Part shown: piece by piece, positions 45,937 to 54,108 of the stretch
Layout: each line of letters starts with the position of its first letter
Numbering within the stretch: the stretch's first letter is position 1
Assembly (NCBI RefSeq): GCF_014279995.1
Contig: NZ_CP047935.1
Coordinates: 62,001 to 126,000 of the forward strand
Length of the DNA: 64,000 bases
Source: Synechococcus sp. BIOS-E4-1
Lineage (GTDB): Bacteria > Cyanobacteriota > Cyanobacteriia > PCC-6307 > Cyanobiaceae
Direction: 5' to 3'
The notes under the pieces: model-generated
What the model was told of the DNA's origin: nothing
The model's input: only the letters and a program-made list of their open reading frames with translations
The model's database searches: none
Translations under genes and position numbers: made by a program

Positions 45937-47115
45937 TCAGACGAAATCAGCTGCTGTAACTGAAGTTGCAGCCGCCTGTGCTGTGGCGAACGAACCTGTT
46001 GTCCCAATTTGGACAATGAAATCAGCCGCACCAGCAGCCCGAGAACCAAACAAGTAACCTGTCCAGGAGGTACCAGAACCAACTGCTAGGAGGCTGGCAG
46101 AATCATTTACGTTGTTGAGGTTCGCAGCTCTGTCGTAAGCAGCAGCGAAGTTTGCAAAACCAGCAAGATCGGTCGCATTAGCAGTATTGTTAATGGCCCG
46201 CGCCATAGTCAATCCTGCAGCACTCGTTGCAATCCTGTCGGTTGCCGAGAAGAAGTCTGCAAGAACATCAACGGAGCTGTTGGTATTAGCTGAAGCACCG
46301 TTAATACTCTGGCCAACAGTGGCGTAGTTGAAGGTGTCAACTCCACCTCCACCAGTCAGAACGTCAGCGTTAGCACGACCTGTGATGACATCACTACCTT
46401 CTCCGCCGTTGATGTTGTCAGCAGCAGCGGCACCGGTGAGTGCGTCAACACCATCTCCACCATTGATAGTGGCACTGGAAGTAGTACCTACATTCATTGT
46501 GATGGTGTCATTGCCATCACCACCTTCGATAGTATTTCCCCCGAGGAAGCGGTTTGCTGCTCCTTCGACTAGAGAGTCATCGCCTGTGCCTAACAGCCAA
46601 GAATTGGAAGCTGAAGTTCCACCAACGAAACGAAGGGTGTCATCACCTTGACCGCCGCCAATGGTTCCCCCAGCAGCAGCTCCAATAACATCTATGTTGT
46701 CGTCACCTTTGTTGCCGTTGAAGAGAGTTCCAGTTGAGTTGCCAATATTGAGGGTGTCATCACCTTGACCACCATGCACTGTGGAATTTGCTGCGGCAAT
46801 GCCCGCAGCTTGGCTTGCAAAAATGTCGTCGCCCTTATTCCCGGAATAATAGACGCCAACATGGTTTACCTGGTTGTTTAAGATGGCAAATGTATCGTTG
46901 CCATCTCCGCCTCTCATAGAGCCGTTAGAGAAGGTGCCAGTTGTCAGGGCATTTACGTTGTTAAACGCGATGAAGTCATTGGCCTTTTCGGCGCCAAGGA
47001 AAAAGTCAGAAGCATTTCCCTCGAAAACGATGTTATCGATCGCGTCAGAACCCACATAGGTTGCGCCGACCGAGTCTGAGCCGCCGGGGCCGGGAAGAGT
47101 TGTGAAAGAAGCCAA
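45937..47115 (-). CDS. RTX-type calcium-binding repeat protein, probably secreted
   Basis: A 392-residue protein rich in Gly, Asn, Asp, Ala and Thr, with no Cys seen. Many Gly-Asp-Asp/Asn nonapeptides lie between about 65 and 275 (GGDGNDTF, GNKGDDIF, GGQGDDTL, GTGDDSLV, GGDGVDALTG). From ~275 a non-repeat C-terminal domain follows (VDVLADFFSATDRIATSAAGL, ending TSVTAADFV). There is no signal peptide, typical of type I secretion. The start is TTG at 47115 after a GAGGA box; MASFTTLPGPGG follows. It has its own promoter-like site and a strong terminator, so is probably monocistronic and well expressed. A role as surface layer or adhesin is possible, not proven. Confidence 0.85.
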   Translation of the reverse strand: MASFTTLPGPGGSDSVGATYVGSDAIDNIVFEGNASDFFLGAEKANDFIAFNNVNALTTGTFSNGSMRGGDGNDTFAILNNQVNHVGVYYSGNKGDDIFASQAAGIAAANSTVHGGQGDDTLNIGNSTGTLFNGNKGDDNIDVIGAAAGGTIGGGQGDDTLRFVGGTSASNSWLLGTGDDSLVEGAANRFLGGNTIEGGDGNDTITMNVGTTSSATINGGDGVDALTGAAAADNINGGEGSDVITGRANADVLTGGGGVDTFNYATVGQSINGASANTNSSVDVLADFFSATDRIATSAAGLTMARAINNTANATDLAGFANFAAAYDRAANLNNVNDSASLLAVGSGTSWTGYLFGSRAAGAADFIVQIGTTGSFATAQAAATSVTAADFV

Positions 47116-47146
47116 GGTTCCTCAAGAAAAGAGAAGAGTCGTAGGA

Positions 47147-47174
47147 AGTCTAAGAACTCGTCGAGAACTGTCAA
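47147..47174 (-). promoter_or_regulatory. Putative sigma-70-type promoter of the RTX repeat gene
   Basis: On the minus strand a consensus -35 TTGACA (47174-47169) is followed after 16 bp by TAGACT (47152-47147), matching four of six bases of the -10 consensus. A transcript would start near 47140, about 25 bp before the TTG start, and include the GAGGA ribosome binding site. Confidence 0.6.
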
Positions 47175-47333
47175 CTCCATCCCGAAAATAATATCCGGAT
47201 GGTCTGCAGATTGAGCAAGACGTGGCCAGTCTCGGCAGTGGCACGTGCTTTCAGGCTGCCTGCGCTGCAAGGGATGTCACTACTCAATTTAACACTCATG
47301 CGGGCCGTGTGCATGTCAGCAGTTGCAAACTTG

Positions 47334-47562
47334 TTATCTCCGGCGTTGAGAATTGAGCTCGTCTTCAAATTTGCCCAACAGGGTCTGCTTTGAGGTCACT
47401 TTGCCCAGATTGACGTTGGCGTTCACGCTGTAGCCCGCTTGTAGAGGCAGCTGCTGACTGTTATTGAGCTTGAACTGCTCACTGGCCACCTGGATGAGCC
47501 CTGAGTTGTTGTGGTCAAAATGGTCTGCGCTTGGGTATGGCGGCCGCGTCGTTTGTCAGACA
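47334..47562 (-). pseudogene. Remnant of an HlyD-type secretion adaptor (C-terminal part)
   Basis: The minus strand is open for about 75 codons and ends with a stop at 47334-47336. The reading includes ADHFDHNNSGLIQVASEQF, then QQLPLQAGYSVNANVNL and GKVTSKQTLLGKF. This matches the C-terminal pattern of HlyD-family membrane fusion proteins, where P-L-Q-x-G-M-S-V-x-A-N-I-x-L is followed by a short tail. No start or N-terminal part is present, and a stop lies just upstream. So it is a truncated remnant of a type I secretion adaptor next to the RTX gene. Confidence 0.6.
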
Positions 47563-47816
47563 CATCCAGTTACTAGTCAGTTTTCCCGTCGGTGGGCGAC
47601 CAGTTGCCGTACAGAATTAATGACGTGCTTGAGGATCTCAAGGCAGACCTGAGCAGGGTCAGATCGAACACCAATGCTCTGGCCTCAATCGCGTGTGGAT
47701 CGATCTCTGTGGTGATTGGCAGAACGATCACCTAACCGAATTTACGTATGAGGCTTATTACCTGTGGTCGAGACGATGCCCAACAGCCAACCATCACACC
47801 ATGATCTCGTCGATGT
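47563..47816. other. Rest of the spacer upstream of the RTX gene
   Basis: From 47577 to 47735 the plus strand is open for about 52 codons between two stops (GDQLPYRINDVLEDLKADLSRV). It looks coding-like but has no start or recognisable family. It may be another decayed fragment. Otherwise nothing is seen. The whole non-genic stretch runs from 47116 to 47816, including the HlyD remnant. Confidence 0.4.
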
Positions 47817-49007
47817 TCATGCTTCAGCTCGCAGCAGCCGCTTCAACAACCGCCGCAGTTTCCATATGGGGGAGCTGGCCATCAGCTTGTTCAGCTCTTC
47901 AGTGGTTGTGATCAGCTGCTGATTGGTCGCCTCCGCAGATTCAAGTTGTTGGATGTAGCGATCGAGATTCACCTGGGCGCATTGCAGTTGTTCGTCTTGC
48001 TGACGCAACCGTGCCGCAAGCAGAGCAGTTGCCTGTTCGAATGTTTCAGTCTGAGGCTTCAGCACGCTGATGGCTGCTGGGCCTGTTGTTGAGCCAGTGC
48101 CTGGGTTCTCGCAAAACAGTTGCCAGTAATGGCCTGAGGCTTCGCAGGCATGGGCCACCACCCGTTCCATGGCATGCAAGCTGCTGCCGTCGATCGGCAG
48201 TGGTTCCGGAGGGAGTTCTTGTAGTGACTGAAAGCACTGAGTTAAGGGGGCTAGGGCTGCGGGGCGCGCCCAGAACATTCCACCTGCTGGAAACATCAAA
48301 ACAGCATCGCGATGAAGGCGTTGATCGAGCGGCTTCAGCAGTTGATGTGCCAACTCGAAATTGTTCCCCCAGTTCAGGTAAGGGCGGATCAGCTCAGGGG
48401 GTTGCGGCATGACCACACCCATCTTTGGAACGTTGTGGAACTGTTGGCGAAGAGCCAGCACGGTGTTTGCGTCAGGAAGCAGTCGCTTCAGCAGTTGTGC
48501 AAGCCAGGCTTCTCCGAAGTCGGTTTCAAGCGAGCGTTTCCCGTGCAGATGCAGCACGAGTGCTTCCTGCCTCAGCTCGGGCCAGAGATGTTGCAACAGT
48601 GGCCCGAGGTTGCGGCCGCGATTGGGGCAAACCCTCACGTCAGTGGATCTGGCTTGTTCAGCGATTGGGCTTTGCCGAAGTGTTGCAGTGATGGAGTCAG
48701 CTTTGGCTGAACTGTCCGTGCTGATCCAGAGCCGCAGGTCTTCAAGTCCCGACTGACAAGCGCTCAGGGCGCCAAGCAGCGTTGGCAGGGTTTCGAGGTA
48801 GTGCACATGCAGATGCACTGCCAAAGGTGGCAGGGGGCTTTTGTCTGTTTCAGGCTCACTGTTTCTCCCTTTGTGCGTTGGTTCTGATTGCTGTTGCAGT
48901 CTCCAATCCAAGCGCTGCTCGAGTCCTGGTGATGGCACGAGGGTGGGCATCCCATTGGGATGCATGATGTTCAGTTCGAGATCTCCGCAGGCAATTGAGC
49001 TGAGCAT
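47817..49007 (-). CDS. RgpF-family (rhamnan synthesis F) protein
   Basis: A 396-residue protein sharing key motifs with the C-terminal half of the GT4-RgpF fusion at 35617-37947: LHVHYLETLPTLLGAL, CPNRGRNLGPLLQHL, LHLHGKRSLETDF and FPAGGMFWARPAAL. After residue ~310 it has a polar, probably coiled-coil tail (LAARLRQQDEQLQCAQVNL) ending with SSPIWKLRRLLKRLL, a tail shared with many surface-glycan transferases. ATG at 49007 overlaps the stop of the ABC ATPase by one base (TAATG), so it is translated with the exporter. This supports a role in rhamnose-containing glycan assembly. Confidence 0.87.
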   Translation of the reverse strand: MLSSIACGDLELNIMHPNGMPTLVPSPGLEQRLDWRLQQQSEPTHKGRNSEPETDKSPLPPLAVHLHVHYLETLPTLLGALSACQSGLEDLRLWISTDSSAKADSITATLRQSPIAEQARSTDVRVCPNRGRNLGPLLQHLWPELRQEALVLHLHGKRSLETDFGEAWLAQLLKRLLPDANTVLALRQQFHNVPKMGVVMPQPPELIRPYLNWGNNFELAHQLLKPLDQRLHRDAVLMFPAGGMFWARPAALAPLTQCFQSLQELPPEPLPIDGSSLHAMERVVAHACEASGHYWQLFCENPGTGSTTGPAAISVLKPQTETFEQATALLAARLRQQDEQLQCAQVNLDRYIQQLESAEATNQQLITTTEELNKLMASSPIWKLRRLLKRLLRAEA

Positions 49008-50314
49008 TAGAGCGATGCCTGCTGCAGTGTTGGAGCTCCGGCGCTGAGATCGCAGAGGCCAAAGCCTTTCACTGGTTGCTCAGTGGTGATGCGCAGTGCA
49101 CAGGCATCGACGACGCGATGCAGGAAGTCGCCGGGGCGATCGCTGGGCCAGATCCCGCCTCCGATGAAGTACAAACCCGGCAGCAGGCCGCCGTTGAAGT
49201 GAAACGTCATGCTGAAGGTGTCGCCTGCGGCGCAGGTCGGCCCCTGGTGCTGCTGACCGGTGATGCGAATGCCTGTCTGGTTGGCAATGTTGCAGGCAAG
49301 ACGAAGATCTTTTTGGGGTTCGTCGGCTCGGTAGGAGAAGCGCAGGCTGAACCTTTCTCCAACGGGGATCAGATTGGCCGCATTCCCATCTTGATTGAGC
49401 ACTTCCACAGCTTCGATGCGAATGCCGCGGGCGTCGTAGCTCACGCTCGAGCTGGGCACCAGGTTGGCGTCATGCTCCGCGTTGCTGAGATCAGGCGACT
49501 CTGTTTTAGGCCCAGGGCTGTTGCCTTCATCGAGTCGATCCGCGGCCTGGGCCAGTAGGGAGCTCCACTCATCAGCTGGTGCGTTGTTGAGCCGTTGGTA
49601 GGTGCTGGTGATCAGTTTGGGCGACCCCATCAGCTTGAGTTCTCCGCCGCTGAGCAGCAGTGCCTGGTCGCAGTGTTGAAGGATCTGCGGACAGCTGTGG
49701 GTGACGAGCAGGATCGATGTGCCGTTGGCCTTGAGTTGCTCCAGGTGGGTGTAGCACTTCTTCTGGAACATCTCATCGCCAACTGCCAGGGCTTCATCCA
49801 CCACCAGAAGATCAGGCTGAACATGCGCTTGAACTGAAAAAGCCAGGCGCACAGCCATGCCACTGGAATAGGTCTTCACAGGTTGATGGATGAAATCACC
49901 GATCCCCGCAAACTCAAGAATCGTGTCCAGCCGTGCATTGATCTCGCTTTTTGTGAGCCCTAACAGGGTGCCGTTGAGGTAAACATTCTCCAGGCCCGTG
50001 AATTCTGGATTGAAGCCACTACCCAGCTCAAGCAGAGCTCCGATGCGGCCTTCAACCCACACCCTGCCCGTTGTTGGCGTGAGCGTGCCACAGATCAACT
50101 GGAGCAATGTGCTTTTGCCAGATCCATTGCGCCCAACAACACCGAGAGTTTGCCCGCGTTTGAGCTGAAAACTCACGTGCTCCAAGGCCCAAAATGGACG
50201 ATACAGCTGTTTTCGCTTTCCCCAGATCGCTTGCAGCAGTCGATCGCGAGGATGCTCATAGATGGGATAGAGCTTGCCGAGCTCTTCCACTTCAAGGGCC
50301 AGATCAGAGCACAT
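49007..50314 (-). CDS. Polysaccharide ABC exporter ATPase (Wzt-type)
   Basis: Nucleotide-binding subunit of an ABC-2 exporter of lipid-linked glycans. The Walker A loop is VVGRNGSGKSTLLQLICG, the signature is TYSSGMAVRLAFSVQAH and Walker B is DLLVVDEALAVGDEMFQ. Residues ~290-430 form a Wzt-type C-terminal domain (LRFSYRADEPQKDLRL, YFIGGGIWPS) that binds the glycan in relatives. ATG at 50314 (MCSDLALEVEEL) overlaps the permease by 11 bp; a GTG at 50362 would also be in frame but overlaps it by 59 bp. The C-terminal domain implies a defined non-reducing glycan end, perhaps a methylated or sulfated residue; that is inference. Confidence 0.93.
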   Translation of the reverse strand: MCSDLALEVEELGKLYPIYEHPRDRLLQAIWGKRKQLYRPFWALEHVSFQLKRGQTLGVVGRNGSGKSTLLQLICGTLTPTTGRVWVEGRIGALLELGSGFNPEFTGLENVYLNGTLLGLTKSEINARLDTILEFAGIGDFIHQPVKTYSSGMAVRLAFSVQAHVQPDLLVVDEALAVGDEMFQKKCYTHLEQLKANGTSILLVTHSCPQILQHCDQALLLSGGELKLMGSPKLITSTYQRLNNAPADEWSSLLAQAADRLDEGNSPGPKTESPDLSNAEHDANLVPSSSVSYDARGIRIEAVEVLNQDGNAANLIPVGERFSLRFSYRADEPQKDLRLACNIANQTGIRITGQQHQGPTCAAGDTFSMTFHFNGGLLPGLYFIGGGIWPSDRPGDFLHRVVDACALRITTEQPVKGFGLCDLSAGAPTLQQASL

Positions 50315-51149
50315 CGGCAAACCCCCGGCGAGCTTTGCAGAAGAATCTGTAGCTGAATTCACAGACCCCCAGCATCAGCACTGAGCCAAACAAGACATAA
50401 CTCAGGCTCGGCATGTCTCCCTGCACCAAAACGCGCCTGCTTTGTTCGATCACCACAACGAGTGGGTTCAGTCCCATCAATGTTTGCAATCTGGGAGGCA
50501 GGGCTGACAGCGGGTAAAACACAGCGCTGAGAAACATCAGCATGCTGACGGCGACACCCATCAGTTGCTCCAGGTCGCGCAGAAAAACTCCTAGTGCTGA
50601 TAACAACCAGCTCATCGACAAACAACCAAGCACAAAGGGCAACCAGACAATCGGAAGCAGCACGATGGTGAGCGGCACCTCTCGAACAGCGATGAGCTCG
50701 AAAATAATGAGTACCAGGGTGCTGGTAAACGCGTGAAAGAGAGCGGCGGCGACTGATACGGCACCCAGTGATTCCAAGGGAAAAATCACTTTGGTGACGT
50801 AATTCACATTCTTGAGAATCAGTGTTGGTGCCTGTGTGGCGCATTCGGCAAAGAGGCTGAATGTGATCAGCCCGGCAAACAAATTGATGGCAAACCCGAA
50901 TGATCCTGCTTGTTCCAGATCGCCCCAGCGTGCTTTGAACACGGTGGAGAACACAAAGGTGTACACCGCCAACATCATCAATGGAGTCAACAGACTCCAT
51001 CCCCAGCCGAGAATTGAACCGCGATAACGGCCAGCGATTTCGCGCTCACTTAGGCGCAGCCATAATTCTCGATGATGCAGAAGACTCCTGGCAAAACTCA
51101 GGCCGCGTGGATGCCGTGACTTGGACCGGATGTGTTCTGCTTGGCTCAT
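50304..51149 (-). CDS. Polysaccharide ABC exporter permease (Wzm-type)
   Basis: Membrane subunit of the ABC-2 family, 281 residues with six likely transmembrane helices (SLLTPLMMLAVYTFVFSTVF, FAINLFAGLITFSLFAECA, VSVAAALFHAFTSTLVLIIFELIA, IVLLPIVWLPFVLGCLSMSWLL). An N-terminal amphipathic cytoplasmic segment LWLRLSEREIAGRYRGSILGWGWS precedes them, typical of Wzm/TagG. It overlaps cysE by 4 bp (ATGA) and the ATPase by 11 bp. With the ATPase it forms the glycan export route of the island. Confidence 0.94.
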   Translation of the reverse strand: MSQAEHIRSKSRHPRGLSFARSLLHHRELWLRLSEREIAGRYRGSILGWGWSLLTPLMMLAVYTFVFSTVFKARWGDLEQAGSFGFAINLFAGLITFSLFAECATQAPTLILKNVNYVTKVIFPLESLGAVSVAAALFHAFTSTLVLIIFELIAVREVPLTIVLLPIVWLPFVLGCLSMSWLLSALGVFLRDLEQLMGVAVSMLMFLSAVFYPLSALPPRLQTLMGLNPLVVVIEQSRRVLVQGDMPSLSYVLFGSVLMLGVCEFSYRFFCKARRGFADVL

Positions 51150-51895
51150 GTGTCCTCACGATCACCAAGAAATTCAAGGATCTCTCGGTCCTTGAGATTC
51201 TGGGATTCTCCAGGTTGCACCTCACTGATCGGCCGACCCGTTGAGATGGCTTTCAGGCATGCCTGGAGCGTGCTCACCTGGTTTTCCAGTTGATCGATCC
51301 GTTCCATCAGATTGCGGATCACGTTGGCCTCGGCGTCTGGCAGTGCTGAGTGGGCCAAAGGATTGATGCGCACGCCGCTTTGATGAATCACGCGTCCGGG
51401 GATGCCGACCACCGTGCAGTTCGCTTCCACATCACGCACCACCACAGAGCCAGCTCCGACCCTTGTATTGCTGCCCACCGTGATGGCACCAAGCACTTTG
51501 GCGCCCGCGCCAATCACCACATTGCTGCACAGTGTGGGATGACGTTTGCCGCTTGCTTTTCCGGTGCCTCCAAGGGTGACTCCCTGGTAGAGCAGGCAGC
51601 GGTTTCCCACTTCCGCTGTTTCACCGATCACCACCCCCATCCCGTGGTCGATGAACACTCCGCTGCCGATCTGGGCTCCTGGATGGATCTCGATTCCTGT
51701 CAGGCCTCTGCCCAGTTGGCTGAGCAATCTGGACGCAAGCTTGAGCGGCAAGCGTGAGTGCCACATGCGGTGGCTGAGGCGGTGCAGGGTCAGGGCCTGA
51801 AACCCTGGATAGCAGAGCAGGATCTCGAGGGCGCCGCGGGCTGCAGGGTCGCGTTCACGGATGAGGGCCAGGTCGGCTCGGATCGACTTGAACAT
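51146..51895 (-). CDS. cysE: Serine O-acetyltransferase
   Basis: First step of cysteine synthesis: acetylates serine. The 249-residue protein has the N-terminal helical part (LALIRERDPAARGALEILLCYPGFQAL, HRLSHRMW) and the left-handed hexapeptide-repeat helix (EIHPGAQIGSGVFIDHGMGVVIGETAEVG, VTLGGTGKASGKRHPTL, VIGAGAKVLGAITVGSNTRVGAGSVVV). ATG at 51895. It overlaps the glycan permease downstream and so may be cotranscribed with it, an unusual pairing that may reflect island insertion after cysE. Confidence 0.96.
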   Translation of the reverse strand: MFKSIRADLALIRERDPAARGALEILLCYPGFQALTLHRLSHRMWHSRLPLKLASRLLSQLGRGLTGIEIHPGAQIGSGVFIDHGMGVVIGETAEVGNRCLLYQGVTLGGTGKASGKRHPTLCSNVVIGAGAKVLGAITVGSNTRVGAGSVVVRDVEANCTVVGIPGRVIHQSGVRINPLAHSALPDAEANVIRNLMERIDQLENQVSTLQACLKAISTGRPISEVQPGESQNLKDREILEFLGDREDT

Positions 51896-51964
51896 GACTC
51901 GGTCCGGACCGCACGCTTGCCTGGTTCAGGCATCATCACCCGTCGCCGGCACCGGTTGGGCTGG

Positions 51965-52954
51965 CTAGTTGAGTTGCAGGCCGATTTCCTTGCGCAGCAG
52001 TTCGATCGTGTCTCCACTGAGATAGCTCTCTGCGCAATGCAACTGAGGCATGCGCATCAGCTGGGATCGGTTCTGGCGCAGGCTCTGCTCAACCAGAGGC
52101 ATGCTGGGGCGATCGCAGAGCACATGGCTGGAGGCTCGGAGCAGGGCCAGCAGTCGGCTGCCTACATCAGGAGTGGCCGTCATCAGCAGCAGCTCGTTGC
52201 CGCGCATGCTGTGAAGGATCACTTCCGCAGCCCGCAGGATGCCGGGGCTGATGCTCACGAGCCCCACGCAGCTTCCCTGTCGCAGCTCCTTGAGCATGGC
52301 CAGCTCCTCTCGGAAGTCATTGAGGTCCACGGCCACGGCACGCACCCCATGCCGCTTCGCCAGTTCCTCCACTGGTTGAAGGAAATAGCGGCTGGTCACA
52401 ACGGTGCCGTTGCTGGCGCTTTCCAGAACGCTTTCCAGTTCTTCCATCGGCACCACTTCCACCGGTACATCGAGGCAGGGTTCGAGTTCTTCAGCGATGA
52501 GCATCGAAGCACCGATGTCTTCCCGCGGGGTGCTGACGAGAACCCTGGCGCCGCAACGCAGGCGCCAGTCAATCTCCCGGGTCAGCAGATCCCTGGTCTG
52601 CTGCAGGGTGCAGCCCGCATTCAACAGGCCATCCACACACTTGCGCACTTCTCGGTCCACATCGGTGACCCCGCGGTTGCGCATGTTGGTGGGTGTGCGC
52701 AGTTCTCTTGGCTTTTGCTGATCACGCACGTATATGCCGGAGCCGGCCATGGCTTCCACCACGCCATCGGTCTCCAGTTGGCGATACACCTTGCTGATGG
52801 TGTTGCGGTGCAATCCCGTCTGCATGGCCAGCTGCCGTGTGCTGGGCAGTCGGTGACCCGGCGGGTAGTGCCGTGCTGCGATTGCGAAACAGATTTGGTT
52901 GTAAAGCTGGGTTGAAGCCGGTATGTCGCTTTCCTGTTGGATGTGGAATCGCAC
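51965..52954 (-). CDS. GntR-family transcriptional regulator
   Basis: A 329-residue protein with an N-terminal GntR winged helix: PASTQLYNQICFAIAARHYPPGHRLPSTRQLA, then GLHRNTISKVYRQLETDGVVEAMAGSGIYV. The C-terminal ~230 residues do not look like a known effector domain by eye. They include EVRKCVDGLLNAGCTLQQTRDLLTREIDWRLRCGARVLVS and a segment like VSISPGILRAAEVILHSMRG. GTG at 52954 (MRFHIQQESD) is preferred over a TTG at 52972. It lies 69 bp upstream of cysE on the same strand; a target is unknown. Confidence 0.9.
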   Translation of the reverse strand: MRFHIQQESDIPASTQLYNQICFAIAARHYPPGHRLPSTRQLAMQTGLHRNTISKVYRQLETDGVVEAMAGSGIYVRDQQKPRELRTPTNMRNRGVTDVDREVRKCVDGLLNAGCTLQQTRDLLTREIDWRLRCGARVLVSTPREDIGASMLIAEELEPCLDVPVEVVPMEELESVLESASNGTVVTSRYFLQPVEELAKRHGVRAVAVDLNDFREELAMLKELRQGSCVGLVSISPGILRAAEVILHSMRGNELLLMTATPDVGSRLLALLRASSHVLCDRPSMPLVEQSLRQNRSQLMRMPQLHCAESYLSGDTIELLRKEIGLQLN

Positions 52955-53392
52955 GCCGGTGGGCCAGATCAAGATGCGGCCACCTTAAAGACTGATTGGC
53001 TCGGTGACAATTGCTGGTGTGGTTGGTGTCCCTATGCCAGTTCTGTTTCGCTGATCAATGTCTGCTTGTGAGTGCCTTTCACACAAGCTTCTTGCGTCTC
53101 AGAGGTGTGGGCTTCAGTCCCTTTCAAGAGCTCACTCAAGCTTCTTGCTCGTTCGCTGAGGGTCTCTCAACCCAGTTTGAGCTGACCTCCAGCCAGCTGA
53201 TTGGAGTTTTGAAAGGGTTTGCTGGACAGTTGTTTGGATCGGTTGCCGCCAACTCTCCGGCTGGGGATCAAGACAGCCTGTCAAGACAGAGTGAACTGCG
53301 CTCATGGAGGAATGCCACGGCTCAGACGCCCTGGTTCCAGACACAATTTCAGCTGTAAGCGTTAGTGCAAGCTCTCGGAGCTTGTCGCTGGT
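52955..53392. other. 438-bp spacer with a doubtful ORF
   Basis: A 115-codon frame on the plus strand (53011-53358) is open but has no clear ribosome site or known family. It reads LTSSQLIGVLKGFAGQLFGS in its middle. It could be a small lineage-specific gene or chance. A 7-bp perfect inverted repeat (caagctc-tcg-gagcttg) at 53368-53384 lies 9 bp past the infC stop, without a T-run. Confidence 0.35.
53368..53384 (-). terminator. Possible hairpin after infC
   Basis: The arms 53368-53374 and 53378-53384 are perfectly complementary (7 bp) with a 3-base loop. There is no T-run after it on the minus strand, so it may only be a processing or 3'-end hairpin. Confidence 0.35.
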
Positions 53393-54055
53393 TCAACCGT
53401 TCGTTCCTGGTTTGCTGATCTGCCGCGCTGCCGCCGTGCGCGGCGGTGCAGTGATCGTGCGTACCGCTTTGTTAGCCGCTTCTTCCTTTTCGTCTTGCTT
53501 GGCTAGAGGCGTCTTGCGCGGCGTGAGGAACATGATCATGTTGCGACCCTCGCGTTTGGGAGGCTGCTGGATCTCGGCTGGCTCCTCAAGATCCTTGGCC
53601 ATCCGCCTGAGCAGAACCTCAGCAAGGGCGGTGTGTTGGATCTCGCGGCCGCGAAAGATCACAGTGCATTTCACCTTGTCGCCGGCCTTGAGAAAACGCT
53701 GAGCCTGGCCGATCCGCACGTCGTAATCGTGCTGATCGATTTTGTATCGCATCTTGACTTCTTTAACTTCGGTCTGATGCGATTTTTTCTTGGCTTCCTT
53801 GGCCTTTTTCTCCTGTTCGAATTTGTACTTGCCGTAATCCATGATCCGGCAAACCGGCGGATCAGCTTTTTCGCTGACCAGAACAAGATCCAGTTCCCGT
53901 TCTTTGGCCACTGATAGAGCTTCTTCCCGATCAATCACTCCAAGTTGAGTGCCGTCTGCATCCACCACACGCAGCTGTGGGTAGTTGATGCGATCGTTGA
54001 TGTTGGGGAGCTCCCTGACAGGAGCACGGCGGTCAAAACGGGGACGTGGTGGCAT
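53393..54055 (-). CDS. infC: Translation initiation factor IF-3
   Basis: Prevents 50S joining and checks the initiator tRNA. The 220-residue protein has [24 protein letters not shown], the central linker [23 protein letters not shown], and the C-domain [40 protein letters not shown]. The tail of about 40 residues after [11 protein letters not shown] is an extension not found in E. coli (180 residues) and is typical of cyanobacteria. It starts with ATG at 54055, unlike the rare AUU start of E. coli infC. Next to miaA. Confidence 0.96.
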   Translation of the reverse strand: MPPRPRFDRRAPVRELPNINDRINYPQLRVVDADGTQLGVIDREEALSVAKERELDLVLVSEKADPPVCRIMDYGKYKFEQEKKAKEAKKKSHQTEVKEVKMRYKIDQHDYDVRIGQAQRFLKAGDKVKCTVIFRGREIQHTALAEVLLRRMAKDLEEPAEIQQPPKREGRNMIMFLTPRKTPLAKQDEKEEAANKAVRTITAPPRTAAARQISKPGTNG

Positions 54056-54108
54056 TCAGTGATGAAGAGGCTGCCGGAGAACAAATGGGCCCGGCGGGGT
54101 TTCAATGC

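Noticed and set aside
46330-46950. Repetitive DNA of the RTX gene as a possible repeat array
   Set aside because: The repeats are degenerate codons for Gly-Asp-Asp nonapeptides, explained by the protein.
51758-52915. A 385-codon frame opposite the GntR regulator
   Set aside because: Shadow of a gene with a clear winged helix domain.
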